Origin: Diplosphaera chodatii
Taxonomy: Eukaryota > Chlorophyta > Trebouxiophyceae > Prasiolales > Stichococcaceae
NCBI GenBank assembly: GCA_032358165.1
Contig: JAALGY010000032.1
Span: 186,001-250,000 of the forward strand
Direction of reading: 5' to 3'
DNA: 64,000 bases
This document shows, piece by piece, positions 35,921-49,400 of the stretch. The translations under genes were made by a program, and so were the position numbers. Each line of letters starts with the position of its first letter. Within the stretch, counting starts at the first letter, position 1. A model generated the notes under the pieces. The model searched no databases and was not told the DNA's origin. It was given only the letters and a program-made list of their open reading frames with translations.

Positions 35921-38547
35921 CTGGGCAAGCAAGCGTCACTGGGAATTGGAGCTGTATGTGGCAGGCCAGGGTGCTCACCGAGCACGGTGACGTGCGCCAC
36001 CGTCTACTGTTCCGGCACGCCATCGCTGCCGCGCGGCAGCAGCGTGGCCTGTTGCCGATCCAGGGCCGCACGCCCTGCATGCATGACTGTATTCAGCATT
36101 AGTGTATGTTGCAAGCACCGATGCGGGAAGGGCGTGCCTGGCTGGAACGCCTCCTGCATGCTGCTGGCCAAGGTGCAGTTCAGTCAGTTGTCAGAGGGCC
36201 TGAACCCTAGGGCTTAGGCTCCACTGCGGTGCCCTGAGAGCGATGCATACAACACTCTTGAGACTGCACTGCACTCCACGGCAGCATGCAAGCGCGAGCA
36301 GATTTGCTGACCAGACGCACACCTCGCTTGTGGTGGCGGCGCCACCATGCTTCTGCAGGCCGCCCTCATCATTGCGCGATGGCCAGCAGCAGCTCGCTGT
36401 GCAGCCGCGCAGCCACAGCCTGCATGCATGCGCATCAGACAGTCTGTCATCCACACTGACCGGCAAAGCTGAGGCTGGAAATGAGTGTTAGCAGTGTCCA
36501 TTGCAAAGTCACTGCTACACGAGTCTGATGCATGCAAGTGGACATGAGCAACCAAGTAGTACGCTGCATGCATTGTAGGGCAGCATGTGGTGAGCCACCT
36601 GCACCGCACTACCTGAGATGCAGCTGTGGGCGCAGCAGGTGAGATGGCATGCTCTTCAGATGAAAGCGCTGATGAGGCGCCACCGACCCCACGACAGACT
36701 GGTTGTCCTATCAGCATCCAACGAACGCTGTTGTGCCCTCACCACTCATGTTGCTGATTGTGCTGCCACCTTGCTATACACACAGCTGACACTCTCGAGC
36801 GTCACCTGCAACCGCCTGCCTCGTCATTAGCGGAGTCCGCAAGGGCGGCAGCAGGGCCTGTAGCAGGACAACCTGAGTCCGAAGAAGGATGTGCCTTGGG
36901 CTGTCGATGCCTGCAGTGATGACGCCAGCAGCAAAGCCAAGTCGACACAGTGGGCCAGCCCTTGTTCTGGCACCACAAAGGCTGTCGAGCATCATGGCCA
37001 CCAGGTGTGCGGCCATAAAGGCTGCGCTGCCAGCGCAGGCCCTGCGACATTGACACAGCTCAGTTTGGTCCGTGGAGTCAGTTTGGCAGGCATCTGGGGC
37101 ACACATGCATTGTGACAAGCGTCCACACTGTCGATGGAATGGCGCCGCCATAACCCGCCTGCAGAATGCTGGGCCCTTGAGAACAGCACCCGCTGCTGCC
37201 GTGGCCGCTGCCACTGGTGATGCAGTCGGTAAGATGATGCAGTGTCACATCGAATGTAGAGCTCCTCAGGATGGTCTGACCCCTGCAGACAAGACAGCGG
37301 ATGTGTGCATTACCCATAAGGGTCAGAAAATCATCAGTCAGCACTGCTTGAATGTCAAATGCGGGTAAGCTGGACCTGCATTGATGTGGGTGGCCCAGTC
37401 ACTGACAGGTATGTACGACCTTGAAGTATCAACTCAAATTAATTGACGGGCAACCAACTCGCCAGGCTGCAAGATCTCGCAAATCTGCTGCAAGGCTGCT
37501 TTGCCACCTCTGCAATGAGCGTGACCTGCCATCAGCACAGGAATGGCATGAATGTCAGTGGCAAACTTACAAGTGATGGGATTCGTTGAGCAGTGGCAGT
37601 CAAGCTACCTGCACCCTTCTGCCTGTCCATCGCCTGACGCCCATATAGGATGCCAGCATTGATGCGCCAAACAGCACTGGGTTCGTGGCGGTGTGCCATG
37701 TATGTCTCGAAGCTGATGACATGTATGCACGGTCCCAGAATGTCCAATGTAAACAAGCTGCAATAAGGGAAACTTGCGTTTATCCAGCGACAATGCAGAG
37801 GCTGCCTACTTGAACGGCACGAGTATGCGTCTTCAGCCTGAAACCCCAACATCCGCTGGCAACAGCATACAGTGGTGATCCCAACTTTGGTGCACACCTC
37901 ATCAACTTCAACCCTACCTCGCCGCGCTTTGGGGCCTGATCCAGCCCGCTTCCAAAGACTGTAGGTGCTGCCTCCGTAGCGAGGAGTGCGATCATAGCTG
38001 CTGGAAGCTTTGGACAGCATCGAACATCTGCAGCAGCAGATGCCAATTTAGCACAGACTCACGCATAAGGGGGACTTACCCCGGCGCTGCAAGTCATGTT
38101 TGTCATTCTGTCAATATGGGGAAAGAACTGCTGGTGCGCTAATATGGTCGTCATGGTACTGTATCCTGGAGCAGCAGCGTTGGAAGTAGCCGTGGATCTT
38201 GTGAATATATGAGTGTCTTGCTCAGCCAAAGCGCAGTCGCAGCTGGCTGGCACAGACATGTGGAAGTTCCACTACTGGAATTCCTATCCGTGGTGATGTA
38301 TGTGGCACGGGCGACGGCATCTCACCGGTGCCACTGTTATGATGAAGCGTAGCGGCTGCCACTCGCTCCGTGGGCCTGCAAGCAAGTCCCGGCTGCAGTC
38401 TCTTACTCACGCACGGTCGTTTGCCGGCGATGCACAGCAGGTTGCCGTATGCAACATGCCTTAGAGCGCCTAGGGCATGTTGCCGTGCAAGTGTCGCGGT
38501 GTCCTGGGCGCGGCAGAAGACTAGACACCTGCCGCGCCAGTAGTAGC
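35921..38547. other. Region with weak exon candidates
   Basis: Minus-strand candidates near 36480-36330, 36910-36815 and 38030-37920 have plausible splice sites and could be 5' exons of the gene at 34.4-35.9 kb, but alternative frames are equally open. A plus-strand frame at 37072-37368 is also possible. The palindrome TGCATGCA is frequent here. Confidence 0.35.
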
Positions 38548-41500
38548 ATGGAGAGCGCCGCGTCTGCTGGCGCCCAGTCTCCATCCCAAAGGCACCATCG
38601 TCTGCAACGCGAGCTACAAGAAGATTATTTTCGGCTGTCGAGTCCAGTCGCTGTTACAGCCACCGATTGGCTTACCTGCTGCGCAGGATGCTTGCATACA
38701 TCTGTGCCAAGATTATATGCAAGTCCGGTGCCATTGTGTGATCATCAGCAATGATGCGATGATCACCTGCTGTGTGCAGCCAAACGTGCTGTTATTGAGC
38801 AGTAGTATTAATGGCGTCATTGCCGGTGATCTGCAGCATACGATACAATCGAGTGTACCCCAGTGTTGGACACTCGGCCCAGCCCAGATAGCTGGACACA
38901 GGACGTTGCATGCATGATCTGCATGTTGCGTTCTATATTCAATATGTGCTACCTTTCAGGCGCTTTGCATCTTTCTTTGCACTCGGATGCTTGGCTTGTC
39001 AGTATCACACATCTGCTGTGCCCAGGAAGCGAGCAAGCAAACAGCGATTTGCTCACATCTGTGCATCTCCGATGCCAGTACCAGAATTCGCTTCACAGTG
39101 GAATCGTTAGAACCATTTGATCATGCTTAAACCTGGTAGGTCAGCTTGAAACGTTCTGCGACATGCGTGCCGTATCGAAGCTTTGCCTCAAGTTCCTGTA
39201 CCAAGAGAACCCGGATGCGGACGGCTCTTTTCGCATCATCCTGGGTCCCACCAGCGGCGATGACTTCCGCTGTCACTCCGGTTCCTTTAGTTCCAAGAAG
39301 GGCTTGGAGTATGAAGGCGTTGCGGTGGCGGTCATGTGAGCGGTCACGTGCATATGTTGTCAAGCCGCATTCGTGACTGACCGCACTCGCAAGCTTGTGC
39401 AGCACTTGTTGTTGTCAACATGCTGGACTCGACATTGGTGAGCATGAACCATGAACCTACGGGTTCCGTCTCGACAAGCACACGGTGTTTGCGTGGAGCG
39501 ACGGCAGGCATGATCCTGCAATGCAGCATTGATCACCTCAAGGGCAACCCTGTCGACCTTGGCCGCCGCGTGATGGAGAAGCTGGGACCCCATCTGGATG
39601 TCATGTTGGAGCGCGCAACAGCTGCCTATGAGCGCTTTCCCCAGCAGACAGTGAACTTCCTCGCCGTCGGCGGCCCAATTTTCGAGCAAACCCCCTGGGG
39701 TGCGGCCTCTTTGAACGTGGCTCTTCACAGGATGCAGCCTGCCAAAGGCCATCTGGTTGTGTGTGCGAAGTGCCAAGTTGGTGGTGTTGCGCAGGCCCCA
39801 TGTGTAGATTGCAACCTGTGGTATGCCGCATGTGCACACAGGTGACCAGGTATTTCAGGGGGTCGCCAGGCAGGGCAACGGCGCATACCAAGTGAAGTAT
39901 GGAACAACCACAAAGCGCGGACTTCCGAGCGCAGAGCATGCGGCGCGCATGTTCAACCAGATGCTCAAGGACAACGACAAGTGAGCAGTGTTTGACCCCA
40001 CTGTCTGCACATGAACATGCCTCCGTGTGCCTGTGCTTTACGAGATGACTTGCGCTGGGAGCATATCGTCTGTGCAGTCTCTAGTAACAGAACACCTCTG
40101 AACATGTCATACTGCACGCTCACCCAAGCAGCACTAACGTGTACCTGGAAACTGCAATGCACACACCACATGAGGTGTGTGGCAACTTGCAGGAAGACGG
40201 GTAAAACAAAGCCAAATGTGATTCTGACTGAGCAGCCCTGGGAGATCCGGCTGCTGCTGAAGGCGGCGCGCACATTTGCCAATGCATTTCGACAGCTGGA
40301 CCAGCCACAGCCGCTGCAAGAGGATCTGGCATGCCAGCAGCCGGACTCACTGGTCAACCTGGTGTCGTCAGGTGCCACGAGTCATACATTGCCACACTGT
40401 GTCTGGAGGTTAGAGGCTGTTTTGATTCAGGGCATGGCTGCCATTGTGCAAGTGACCGGGTCGTACTGCGCATCCACGAGCCAGTGCAGCGGCGCTCATC
40501 AGCTGCCAGCGTTGCTTTTTCTGTTTTCTTCCAGTGCAGGCATTCCGATTGCAGTGCAGATTGTCCTATACTCACGTGTGCATGCCTACAGGGCGCCGTA
40601 GCCAGGTGGTTGCAGGTCGAGTAAGTATCTTTGAGGTTTATATCACAATCTCTTGCAGATGAGCTGAGCGCCTGCATGTGTACGGGTGCAGATGAAGAGG
40701 CAGAGGGCCCCTCGACTGGGCGACAGCACACCTCTGTCCTGCCGGAGAGCCGTGGCGCAGCAGCAGCGGGTGTGGGCTCAGCAGTCCTGCAATCCCCGTC
40801 AGGAGCCGGGCTCGCCCAGGTGAGGGTGCTGGTGTACCTTCCAACGAAGCAGCGGTCTGTGAAAAGATCTACATCTTTCCTTGCCCCTGTTAACCCTTTT
40901 TGAAAAACAAACACACATCCTGCTTCGCTGGGTAGGTGTGCGCAGGTCATTCAGCTGCCATGCACATGGTGATGGTGCTGCTCTACAAGCATTATTGCCT
41001 GTTGAACATGCATGTCGATCAAAACCATGCCCCCGCCATGCAGGCCAGCATTGCCACTGCCAAGCTAGGCGCAGCACTGGGCAGCCTAGATGGCCGCTTC
41101 GACACTGCAGGTGCTCCTCCATCAGACAGCAGATACCTGTTCACCAGTCTTGCATGCAGCAACTGCAAGACTTGTTCAAGGGACGCGAACATGCATGCGT
41201 GCACCCTGATGACCACGAGTGTTTGTATCACATGAATGCAGTGTGCAGAGTGCGCCCCTCATCCATGCAAAGGGAGTTGACGCATGCGCAGGTGACAGCA
41301 GCGAGGACGAAGGCGGCAACACTGGCTGTGATGATGAGGCGGGCGGTGGCACTGGCAACGTTCAAGGTGACCCAGAACCTGTCAAACAGTCACAGCTTTG
41401 TTAGCTTCTCAACCAAACACTGGAGCCAACTCCATGTATGCTGCACCTTGAGATTATCCATTCACACTGGACATCGGCGCGCCAGCCTTGTGTGGCCATG

Positions 41501-44500
41501 CTCTGCCCTGCCAACTGTGACAATAGCCCCTTGTCGGTAACAGGAGTGGGAAAGAAGCCCGGCAGGGGTGCGGACAAGAAACAGCGAAAGCGGAATACCC
41601 CGAAGCCGAACCTGGAGCAGCTGAAGGAGCTGCGAAGGACAAAAACTCGGGTGCAGGCCGCGTCGATGTGGAATCTGAGCGTCGGCATGATGACAATCCT
41701 GAGCAAAGAGCACGGTAAGTTCCCAGCTTGTCCGGCCCGTTTGCATGCATTCTGTCTTACCAGGCCAAAGATATGAGGAGCTGCACAGCTGGTGGACTGA
41801 GGTATCTGTCGGCGGTGCTGTGTGCGACGCATGATTGCTTTGTTGATTGTCCCATCCCATCCTCTGCACAGATGTTGCGCTAGCCATGTGAGGTTTTGCT
41901 GGAAGCAAAGGATGCATGAGCTTGGGCTAATTCTGTGGTGCAGACCTTGGCGATTGGCCTACACACCCACGACGAAAGCGCACACAAGCAAAGGCCACTG
42001 CCGGCCATGAGGGCGTGGACACGCCTAGAAGCTCTGCAGGTGCATCTCCTGCTGTCAAACCTGTTGCCTGCTGTTTACAGCCGTCAACCAGGCCTGCTGG
42101 GTTCCCTGGAGTGGTTGGGCTGCAGCTTGCCGCATGGTGTCCTACTCACGACCATCGTGAAAACATCACAGGAAGCTTCTGGTGCAATCTGCAGGCCCTA
42201 TGCCGGGTATTGGGTCGGGCGTTGGCCAGCAGCCGACCCTTGTGCAGCTGGACCCCACCGTGCAGGAATCCCAGCGCGCACCCAGTGTCCCAGAACAGGT
42301 GCGACGCATGCAGCGCACACACTAGACAGCTCAAATCGCATGCTGGCCATACCTGATGTATGGCGCTGTCAAGCTGCAGCGTCTAGCGGCTTGATTGCTG
42401 CTGGCTTGGTGTGCTTGGGACATGCATTGCCCAGCCAGGATCATTCCTCGGTTTCACGGGCGGTGATGCTCTTGTGCCACCACGTGCACCACTTCCGGGG
42501 TGTGCTTGGTTGTCAATGTGGATGCTTTGCCCATGTGTGCAGGTTCTGCACACGTCGCTTGCTGGTCGTGACGACAGCATTGCTGCAGCTGCAGCACAGA
42601 GTGGCAGCTTGCACAGCGGGCGGCAGGCCGCAGCACAGATGCTCGGGGCAGCACAGCTGATGCATGTCGGGGCGTCAGCTCCCCACCCTGTGGTGAGTTG
42701 AGTTTGCCTGCTGTCCACCTGCTATCCTCTGCCAACTGCTATAATGTTGATCTCCGCAGCATGTGCAGCGGAATGTGTGCATTCCCATAAACGCAGTTGG
42801 AGCAGATGGTTCGACTGGGAATCCCAGACTCTGATGCGGCTGAGACGAACTCATAATCCGAATAGGTCTGTGTTCACCCTTATCGAGGTACTATTTTGAT
42901 AAGTGGCACACTTGCTTCGTCAGGTGAACTGCCAGCCGCCGCTGACGCATCTGCTCTCAGACACGCGCAAAGCTGCAAAAAGGCATCAGCTGCGAAAGGT
43001 GGACGGCGAGAACGAGCCAACAACGTCTGCAAAGGTGATCGCTTGACATTTTGCATCGATTGATAAGCATGCTAATCTCTGTTTACAGCGTATCTCGTGC
43101 CATGCAATGCTTGTCAGAAGGGTTATGAGTCGCATTTCCTCAGGTTGACAGTCTTGCTCTCGTGCATGCAGGCTGGAAAAGCTGCCTGCAGCAGCCAAGT
43201 GGTGCACACAGACAGCACTACCAAGTCCACCCCGCTGCCCTCGGCAGGGCTCAACCACCGCCTGCCAGTGACGTCTCCAGACCCACCCACGACCACCCGC
43301 AAGGTGTGATCTGCGCCTGTGTCTGGCAGCCTGCACTCTATGCAAAGCGTGTCTGAAGATGGCCCCCGTAAAACCATGTGCATCTTGGCGCTTGCCAGCA
43401 GGCTGCAGGGGCAGAGTCCCTGCCTGGGCGCCAGGGACATGCTAAGACACAGCATGGGATTGGGCGCAGCAGCCAGGACCCAATGCCAGCACGTGCAGGC
43501 CGCCTGGGCACCGTGCGCCTGGGCACCGTGCGCGAGGTGTGCTGCAAGACGGGCCAACGGCATAGGATCGGCTTACACCACTGCTTGGCACCCAGCTGCA
43601 GGGAACGGCAACCTGCTGACTGCCAGAAACAAGAAGCGTCCAGCCGCCACTGATAATGTCTCTACGTGTGAAGCTGCGCATGCATCTGGTGAGGAATCCG
43701 ATGCCAGTGTTTCGATCACCTGCCTGGGATGGCTGCAGGGCCTGGGCGCCGGTGTCGCGGGCGGGGCGCGCAACGGCCCGCTGGGGGCTCTGTCGGCCAA
43801 GGACTCCAAGACGTTGCCTGCTGCGCAGCCCGCAGTGTCCAAAGCAAAGGTGCTGCCAGCACCGCTGCAATGCATGAACTATATGACAGGCTGCTGCTGG
43901 GAGTCCGCACTCCACTCTCATCCGTATTTTGCGAGGTTGCCAGCCCTGATTGGCTGACCGCTCGCAGTTCCCAGAGGTGCATGCCATGCCTGGGCTCCGA
44001 TCCAGCTCGTGCCTGCATGTGCCCACCCTGCTGCAGTTTGACCTTGGCAGCAGCAACTGGCGGTTGCTGCAGATGATTGGGGCCCCACAGCCGGTTGCAC
44101 CTTTTGCACTTCTGACAGCGTCATGCTGACGTTGCATGGTGTGCTGCAGCGGCCATCAACTGACAACGTCGAGGCAGTCCAACCAGACAGCGAACAGCCA
44201 CAGAAGAAGCGGCGCAAGGTATGCTGTGTCAAGTTTGCAAACATAACGCCGCGTTCACCACCTGCGCAATGCCCCTCGCAAGTGCATCCATGCTTCAGTC
44301 GGCAGGCTGCACGAGGCAGCATCACCCACCCAGCCGCAAGACGCGCTTAGCGCTGCCCCTCATTTGCGTGTGCGCTGTGCAGGCCAAGAGCTTCAATATT
44401 CCATTCGAAGTGAAGCGTGACCGCATCAAAGCGAAGGCCTTCATGCGTGAGACTCGCCTTGCAACGGTGAAGCGCCGCCCGGTGCGCCACTGTAGCAAAC

Positions 44501-45506
44501 TCGACCGCGTCAATTGCCTTGCACTGCTCCCTTCAGGCACCTTCCAGCGCCACTCCCATGTACCTTCCTGTTGCCAGTGTATACTTTGATCGAGTTGTGA
44601 TCCACACCTTCTCTCCTGCTTAATCTGAGCTGGCAGTGTGCATTGCAGATGAAGGAACTGACGCAGTGGGAGAAGGAGAGGATGCCAGCCATCAAGGAGG
44701 GCATTGTCTCCCACAGCAAGAAGTACCGCGCCAGTAAGCGGTCATGGCAGCCTGGCGAGGACGCGTCCAAGGTGGGCCTGCTTCATGGCCCCCCACCTAT
44801 GCTTGCTCGCAGTCTGCGCACTTGAACGAACCCCAGTGCCTAATCAGGTGGTACCCCTGTGTGCCGCAGGCGAAGGTGCCTGCGCCGACCTGTGCTTCGT
44901 TCAGCTACGAGGTGCAGTCGTTGTACTCCAAGACTTGAGCCCCTTGCTGCACACCCGCCCTGATACCACTCCAATGCCCGCACCGCCGCAGGATCCACTT
45001 TGCCAGCCCACGACATCAAAATTCGTGCAGTAGGTGTGCATTGGCATGCATGCGGCTGAGCTGCTGCATGCACCCGCAACGTCAACGCAGGGGCCTCAGG
45101 ACGATGGGCGCTTCGGATTTTCCGGGCGTTACCAGGACCAGATGCGCACTGGCGCTGACCTGGCGGCCATTGTCAGCCCATACCTGCTGTTGAGCAGATA
45201 TGGAGGCGTACAGTTCGAGCTGCCCGACTTCGGTGTGGTACGCCCTCAACCCAGTGTCCGATCCTTCTCATGCTTTCATGCTGCCAGCCTCTGACATCAT
45301 CCACACGCGCCTATGCGTCCTAGATCCTGGCAAGGATGTCTGGTGACATCGTTTGACGGCGTCACTTGACAGTGATGTGGTTGGCGCAGCCTGCGCCTGA
45401 AGGCCTCGAGTGGCCCGGACCGGACGTGGATGCAGAGGACCGCTACCAGGTCGTGGCGGAGTTCCAGCGGAAGCGGGCGGAGCGGCTGCGCCTGGGCATG
45501 ACTTGA
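38548..45506 (+). CDS. Large AP2-like/X-domain protein, probably nuclear
   Basis: A long multi-exon gene. Firm exons: 39145-39324 (KLCLKFLYQENPDADGSFRI), about 39527-39728 (IDHLKGNPVDLGRRVMEKLG), 39859-39980, 40193-40371, 40659-40819, 41044-41110, 41292-41366, 41544-41714, 41944-42039, 42195-42298, 42543-42692, 44150-44218, 44383-44466, 44649-44771, 44870-44911, 45091-45234 and 45390-45506. A first exon at 38548-38646 is plausible. The 39859 exon (YQVKYGTTTKRG, then SAEHAARMFNQML) resembles an AP2 domain. Exons from 40659 to 44218 are low-complexity or charged, with KKPGRGADKKQRKR and QPQKKRRK as likely nuclear localisation signals. The last four exons are the X domain (123, 42, 144 and 117 nt), ending with PAPEGLEWPGPDVDAEDRYQ. 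Exons between 42700 and 44100 are uncertain. AP2 suggests DNA binding; no target is known. Confidence 0.6.
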
Positions 45507-45625
45507 GCGCCCTACGCTCGGCCTGCTGCAGGGGCACAAGGTTACTGCACGTCTGCCACCTGCGACGCTTGTGTGATCGCAGATCCTGGAGTTGCTTGAG
45601 TTCCTGATCTGTTGCATATGTCCAG

Positions 45626-46021
45626 CTGAAGCAGAACTTGCTCGTCAACCGTGTGATTCCATTTGCTGCTCGTTGCAGGGGTGTAGATGTGGAGGCGCTG
45701 CTGATGCGCCCTCGTGTCGCAGGTAAGATGATACTGTCAGCACTGGCCATGTGCTGCTGCAAGCCATCACGCTGCTTGTCTGGGTATCCGAAATCTGTCA
45801 CTATCGCAGGGCTGTAAAGCAAAGTATGAACCAAAAGTATGAATTCGTTGGCGCGCTCAGCACCCATATGCTTACCAATTGCTGCCAGGCATTTGACAGC
45901 AAGGTGCTGCATGTGCAGACATATCGACACCAGTTCCCGCGCAAGAACAGCAACGGCAGCGGGTCAGCTGCAAACAGCGGTATTCAGGGAAACCTTGTCA
46001 GCATTTGTAGCGGTATCGTGA
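45626..46021 (+). CDS. Small hypothetical protein, 3' exons
   Basis: Exon 45626-45722 (LKQNLLVNRVIPFAARCRG) has good splice sites and can join an exon starting near 45902 that ends in a stop at 46021. It follows the AP2-X stop by 120 bases and may be a separate small gene. A long minus-strand frame covers the same region. Confidence 0.25.
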
Positions 46022-46476
46022 ATTCGTCTGTGGAGCGCTGGCGCCTGTGGCAGTGTGATAGTGGTAGGTGACACGACGGGATAATGGCAATGCCACCGAA
46101 CATACAGCTGTTCACATCTCCTTGTGATAATATTTGACCGGTGGCGACGGGTAGGCTGTGTGTGGCGATTTTTCAGAGTCTTGTGCATATTCGTGCGTGC
46201 AGTGTGTAGCTGTGTACTTTAGCAGCAGGCAGCCTGGGTTTGATAGCACCTGGTATAGTGCCATTTGTCGACCACCTCTCCGATTGCCTTCATGCGACAA
46301 TGTGAAGGCATGCTTCTTGAAACCCAAGGTGAATGGATGAAGCCAACAGAATGTACATTGACATGCTGACATGCCTGGCTCGACCGCCCTGTGAGTTTCG
46401 CCAAACTACACCGCGCCAAAATAAAATATCTCAAGAGGCTCGATGTGTCTGCTGCATCTAGGCACACCGCTGGCTG

Positions 46477-49400
46477 CTACTCTAGATTATATGTGCTGCT
46501 GCTGCCGCCCACATTGCCGGGGCTGCCACCCGGTGGCTTGGCATCTGCCGCCGCCATAGTGCTGCCAGCGCCGCCACTGCTGCGCCGGGCAGACCCCTTC
46601 TCCTTCGGCTTGCCAGTGGCCGCTGTGCTGCCGTGACCACCCCTGCTGCGGCCGTTGCCGCGGGTTCGACCGCCTGGACTGCCCTCCACCTCGGCAGGGT
46701 GGACGCCTTGGGCAGCACTAGGCTGCGCTGGCGACGCCAGCGTTCCCTGCACATCGTGTACAACAACTTTAGAAGGTGCTGTGCACACTAGGCAAGTGCC
46801 TTAAGCGCACTGCCAGCATGTGCGAAAGAGGTAGCATGGGACGGAAGGGAGGGCAGGGCCTCGATCGCATTGACTGGCAGCTGATTCATGGTTGATGGAA
46901 CTCTTGTGCAACATCAGCTGATGTAGCGCCGCCAGCAACAACACAGCTGCGCGCTGTGCATCGTCACATCCGGGCGAGAGGGCGCGGCAACATTGAAACA
47001 TTGCCAGTCCGTTTCTTTAGCACTGCAATATGCGCTTGTCACATGACAGGTCATTGACACGAAGTGGAAGGTGCACCTCTGAGTGTATGCCTTGGCTGTC
47101 AGGCGCCCTGGGCGCTGCTGAGCTGTCTCCAGCCTTCCGCAGCCTCTTGAGACGCCTGCCGCTGCTGCCAGGTGCGGCGCCCGCCTGCATGTAACAACAG
47201 GTTTGACTTTTAGCATGTCGACACAATGGTCTACCTGTGCCACGAGCTGACATCCACATTGGGGTTTGCAAAGTAGCTGCGGTTCAGCAACAGTTGAGTA
47301 CAATCAGCTGTTGTTGCAATCATCCTGAAAGCAGCTGATTCAGCTGCCTGCCACATGCAGCGCTAGAGTGCACGCTCCCAATTGAAGGTCAGCCTCTGAT
47401 GTGGCCACAGACCAGCCCAGCAGGTTCGATAAGCAGATTGCCTAGTGCCTCGGCTCAGCTGCGTTATGCTGCAACCTCAGCAATGTCTGCTTGTTGTGTT
47501 CCTGAAAGAGCGCTTTGTGCTGTCTGCATATTGTCAGGACATACAGGAAGCCCCCTTTGTGTGCACGCCAGCCGCGAGTGTGTCGACTGACATCTTTGGA
47601 ACAGCGAGCTTGCCTCAGGAGGGCTGCTGCAAAGTGCTACGGCCCCTTCGAGCGACGCTTCAAGTGGGCACGGGCTGGGTTTGGGCACTGGCGGTTGCAT
47701 GCTGGTGCCCGGAGGTGGCAAGGGCCGTTTGGCTGCGGCGGCTGCACAGATCATGGCGTCAACGCCAGTGTCAGTCGCAGGCTCCTTGTCCGGCTGTGGC
47801 GCCTCACCGTTCAGCTGCATAGTTGTCAGCCACAGTCGAGGCATAAGCAGAGGCGGGGGTGCTTTTGTATTTGCACACTGGGAGTATACCACCGCATTTG
47901 GTGTACCACAGAAAGCCTTCACAGCAGCCCAAGGCATAATGCGCAAGCACTGATGCGCACCTCCTGGGCCTCCCAAACGATTGGCATGTAGTTGCTGTCT
48001 GGCACGGTGAAGTCGGGGAACTCGATCTTCTCCTTGATGGCCTCCGCCAGCTGGACCATCTTCTCGTCCTGCATGATACTGCGGGTGAGGGGGTGGTCCT
48101 CGTCCCGCCAGATCATGCGGAACTGCATGGACAAGTGCAGCAATTGAGCGTCCAAAGTGCTGGTTGCACTCCATGCATGTGGTGAAAGCCAAGAGCTGGC
48201 ACTTGGGGACGCAGAAAGGCACGTACAAATCGGTGGTGCATGCGCCCACTGCCTGCCGACAAGATAGTTTGTATGCGTTTGGAATTCGACACAAAGGGAG
48301 ACAAGATGGGTGGCCAGTGGATATTTGCTCTCACCCGCCGGCAGCTGTTCCACCACTTGCCGCTGCAGTCGCCCACCGTCCACGAATGGAGGCACTGTTG
48401 CACGTCCGTGATGATTCCGGGCTCACACACGGTCACAACGACGCCATCGCATCGCCTGCAACGCCGCAATACATGATGTCATAGACATGTTTTGGGCCGA
48501 GGAGCAAGCAGCAGGCAACAGTGTCATTCTCAAGCAACCGCCTAGGAATGCATGTTGATATGCTTATGTGTTTCCCATCATACACAGCCAGAGTGCAGGG
48601 ACAGTTGAAGGAGGGTTGATCTCACGAGCGATCGCTGTTCTCCACTGGCTCATGGTAAGTTTCATGATGACCGATGGTGAGGCAGCCTGGCGTGTCGCAG
48701 CTGTGCGAGAGCGACTCCGGCAAACCAGCGAATGGAGGGAGATGCCTTGGGATGAAGCCCTTCAGGTCATCTGGCATGCCGGGCACCAGGATCGGGCCGG
48801 GCGGCGGGAACTTCTCATGTTTTGGGTTCAGCCTGCAAAAGGCAACAGCCACTTTGATCGCATGTGCTGCATCACGAAGTCTAGTACCTCTGGAGAACAT
48901 CGTGCTTGCTGCTTGCAGGGAGGCCACACTTGTGTGTGTCGCCTCGCAGGCCAGTGTACCAGCATTCGGATGCAGAAACCTGAAGCATGTTCAGGTGCAA
49001 GATCGCCTGGTCATGATACAGTGGAAAAGACGCACAGGTACATGAGGTAATGAAGCTGGATGGTGGCGCGCATGCCCTTCACTTCTTTCAGGAGGAAGTT
49101 CCCCAGGAAGTTCATGTTCTTGTTGCCCAGCGCGTCAGCCCAGAACCCGATATCCACGGACCCTGCGCATCATGCATGAGCAGCACATTGTTGACACCCT
49201 GAGCCTTGCTCCAGGGGTCATGCACCCCTCATCACTCAGGCTTGAGCACGCTCACAGTCCAAGCAGCGTGTGCAACCAGACCGTTAGGCAGGCTCTGGGC
49301 AGACTGCGCGCTTCTGCCAGGTGGGATCAGAAACTTGGCGTGAAAATTTGAACTGTGTACGCCAACTTGTCAACCTACAGTGAGCATGCGCACCCGATTT

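Noticed and set aside
39420..39845. Uninterrupted plus-strand frame starting at 39420 as a gene on its own
   Set aside because: Only the part from about 39527 on looks coding. A strong donor (GTGAGC near 39438) and an acceptor before 39527 suggest that an intron lies inside the frame.
45268..45930. Minus-strand open frame of 220 codons
   Set aside because: It runs opposite the last X exon of the AP2-X gene, whose frame is conserved in X1. It shows no domain.
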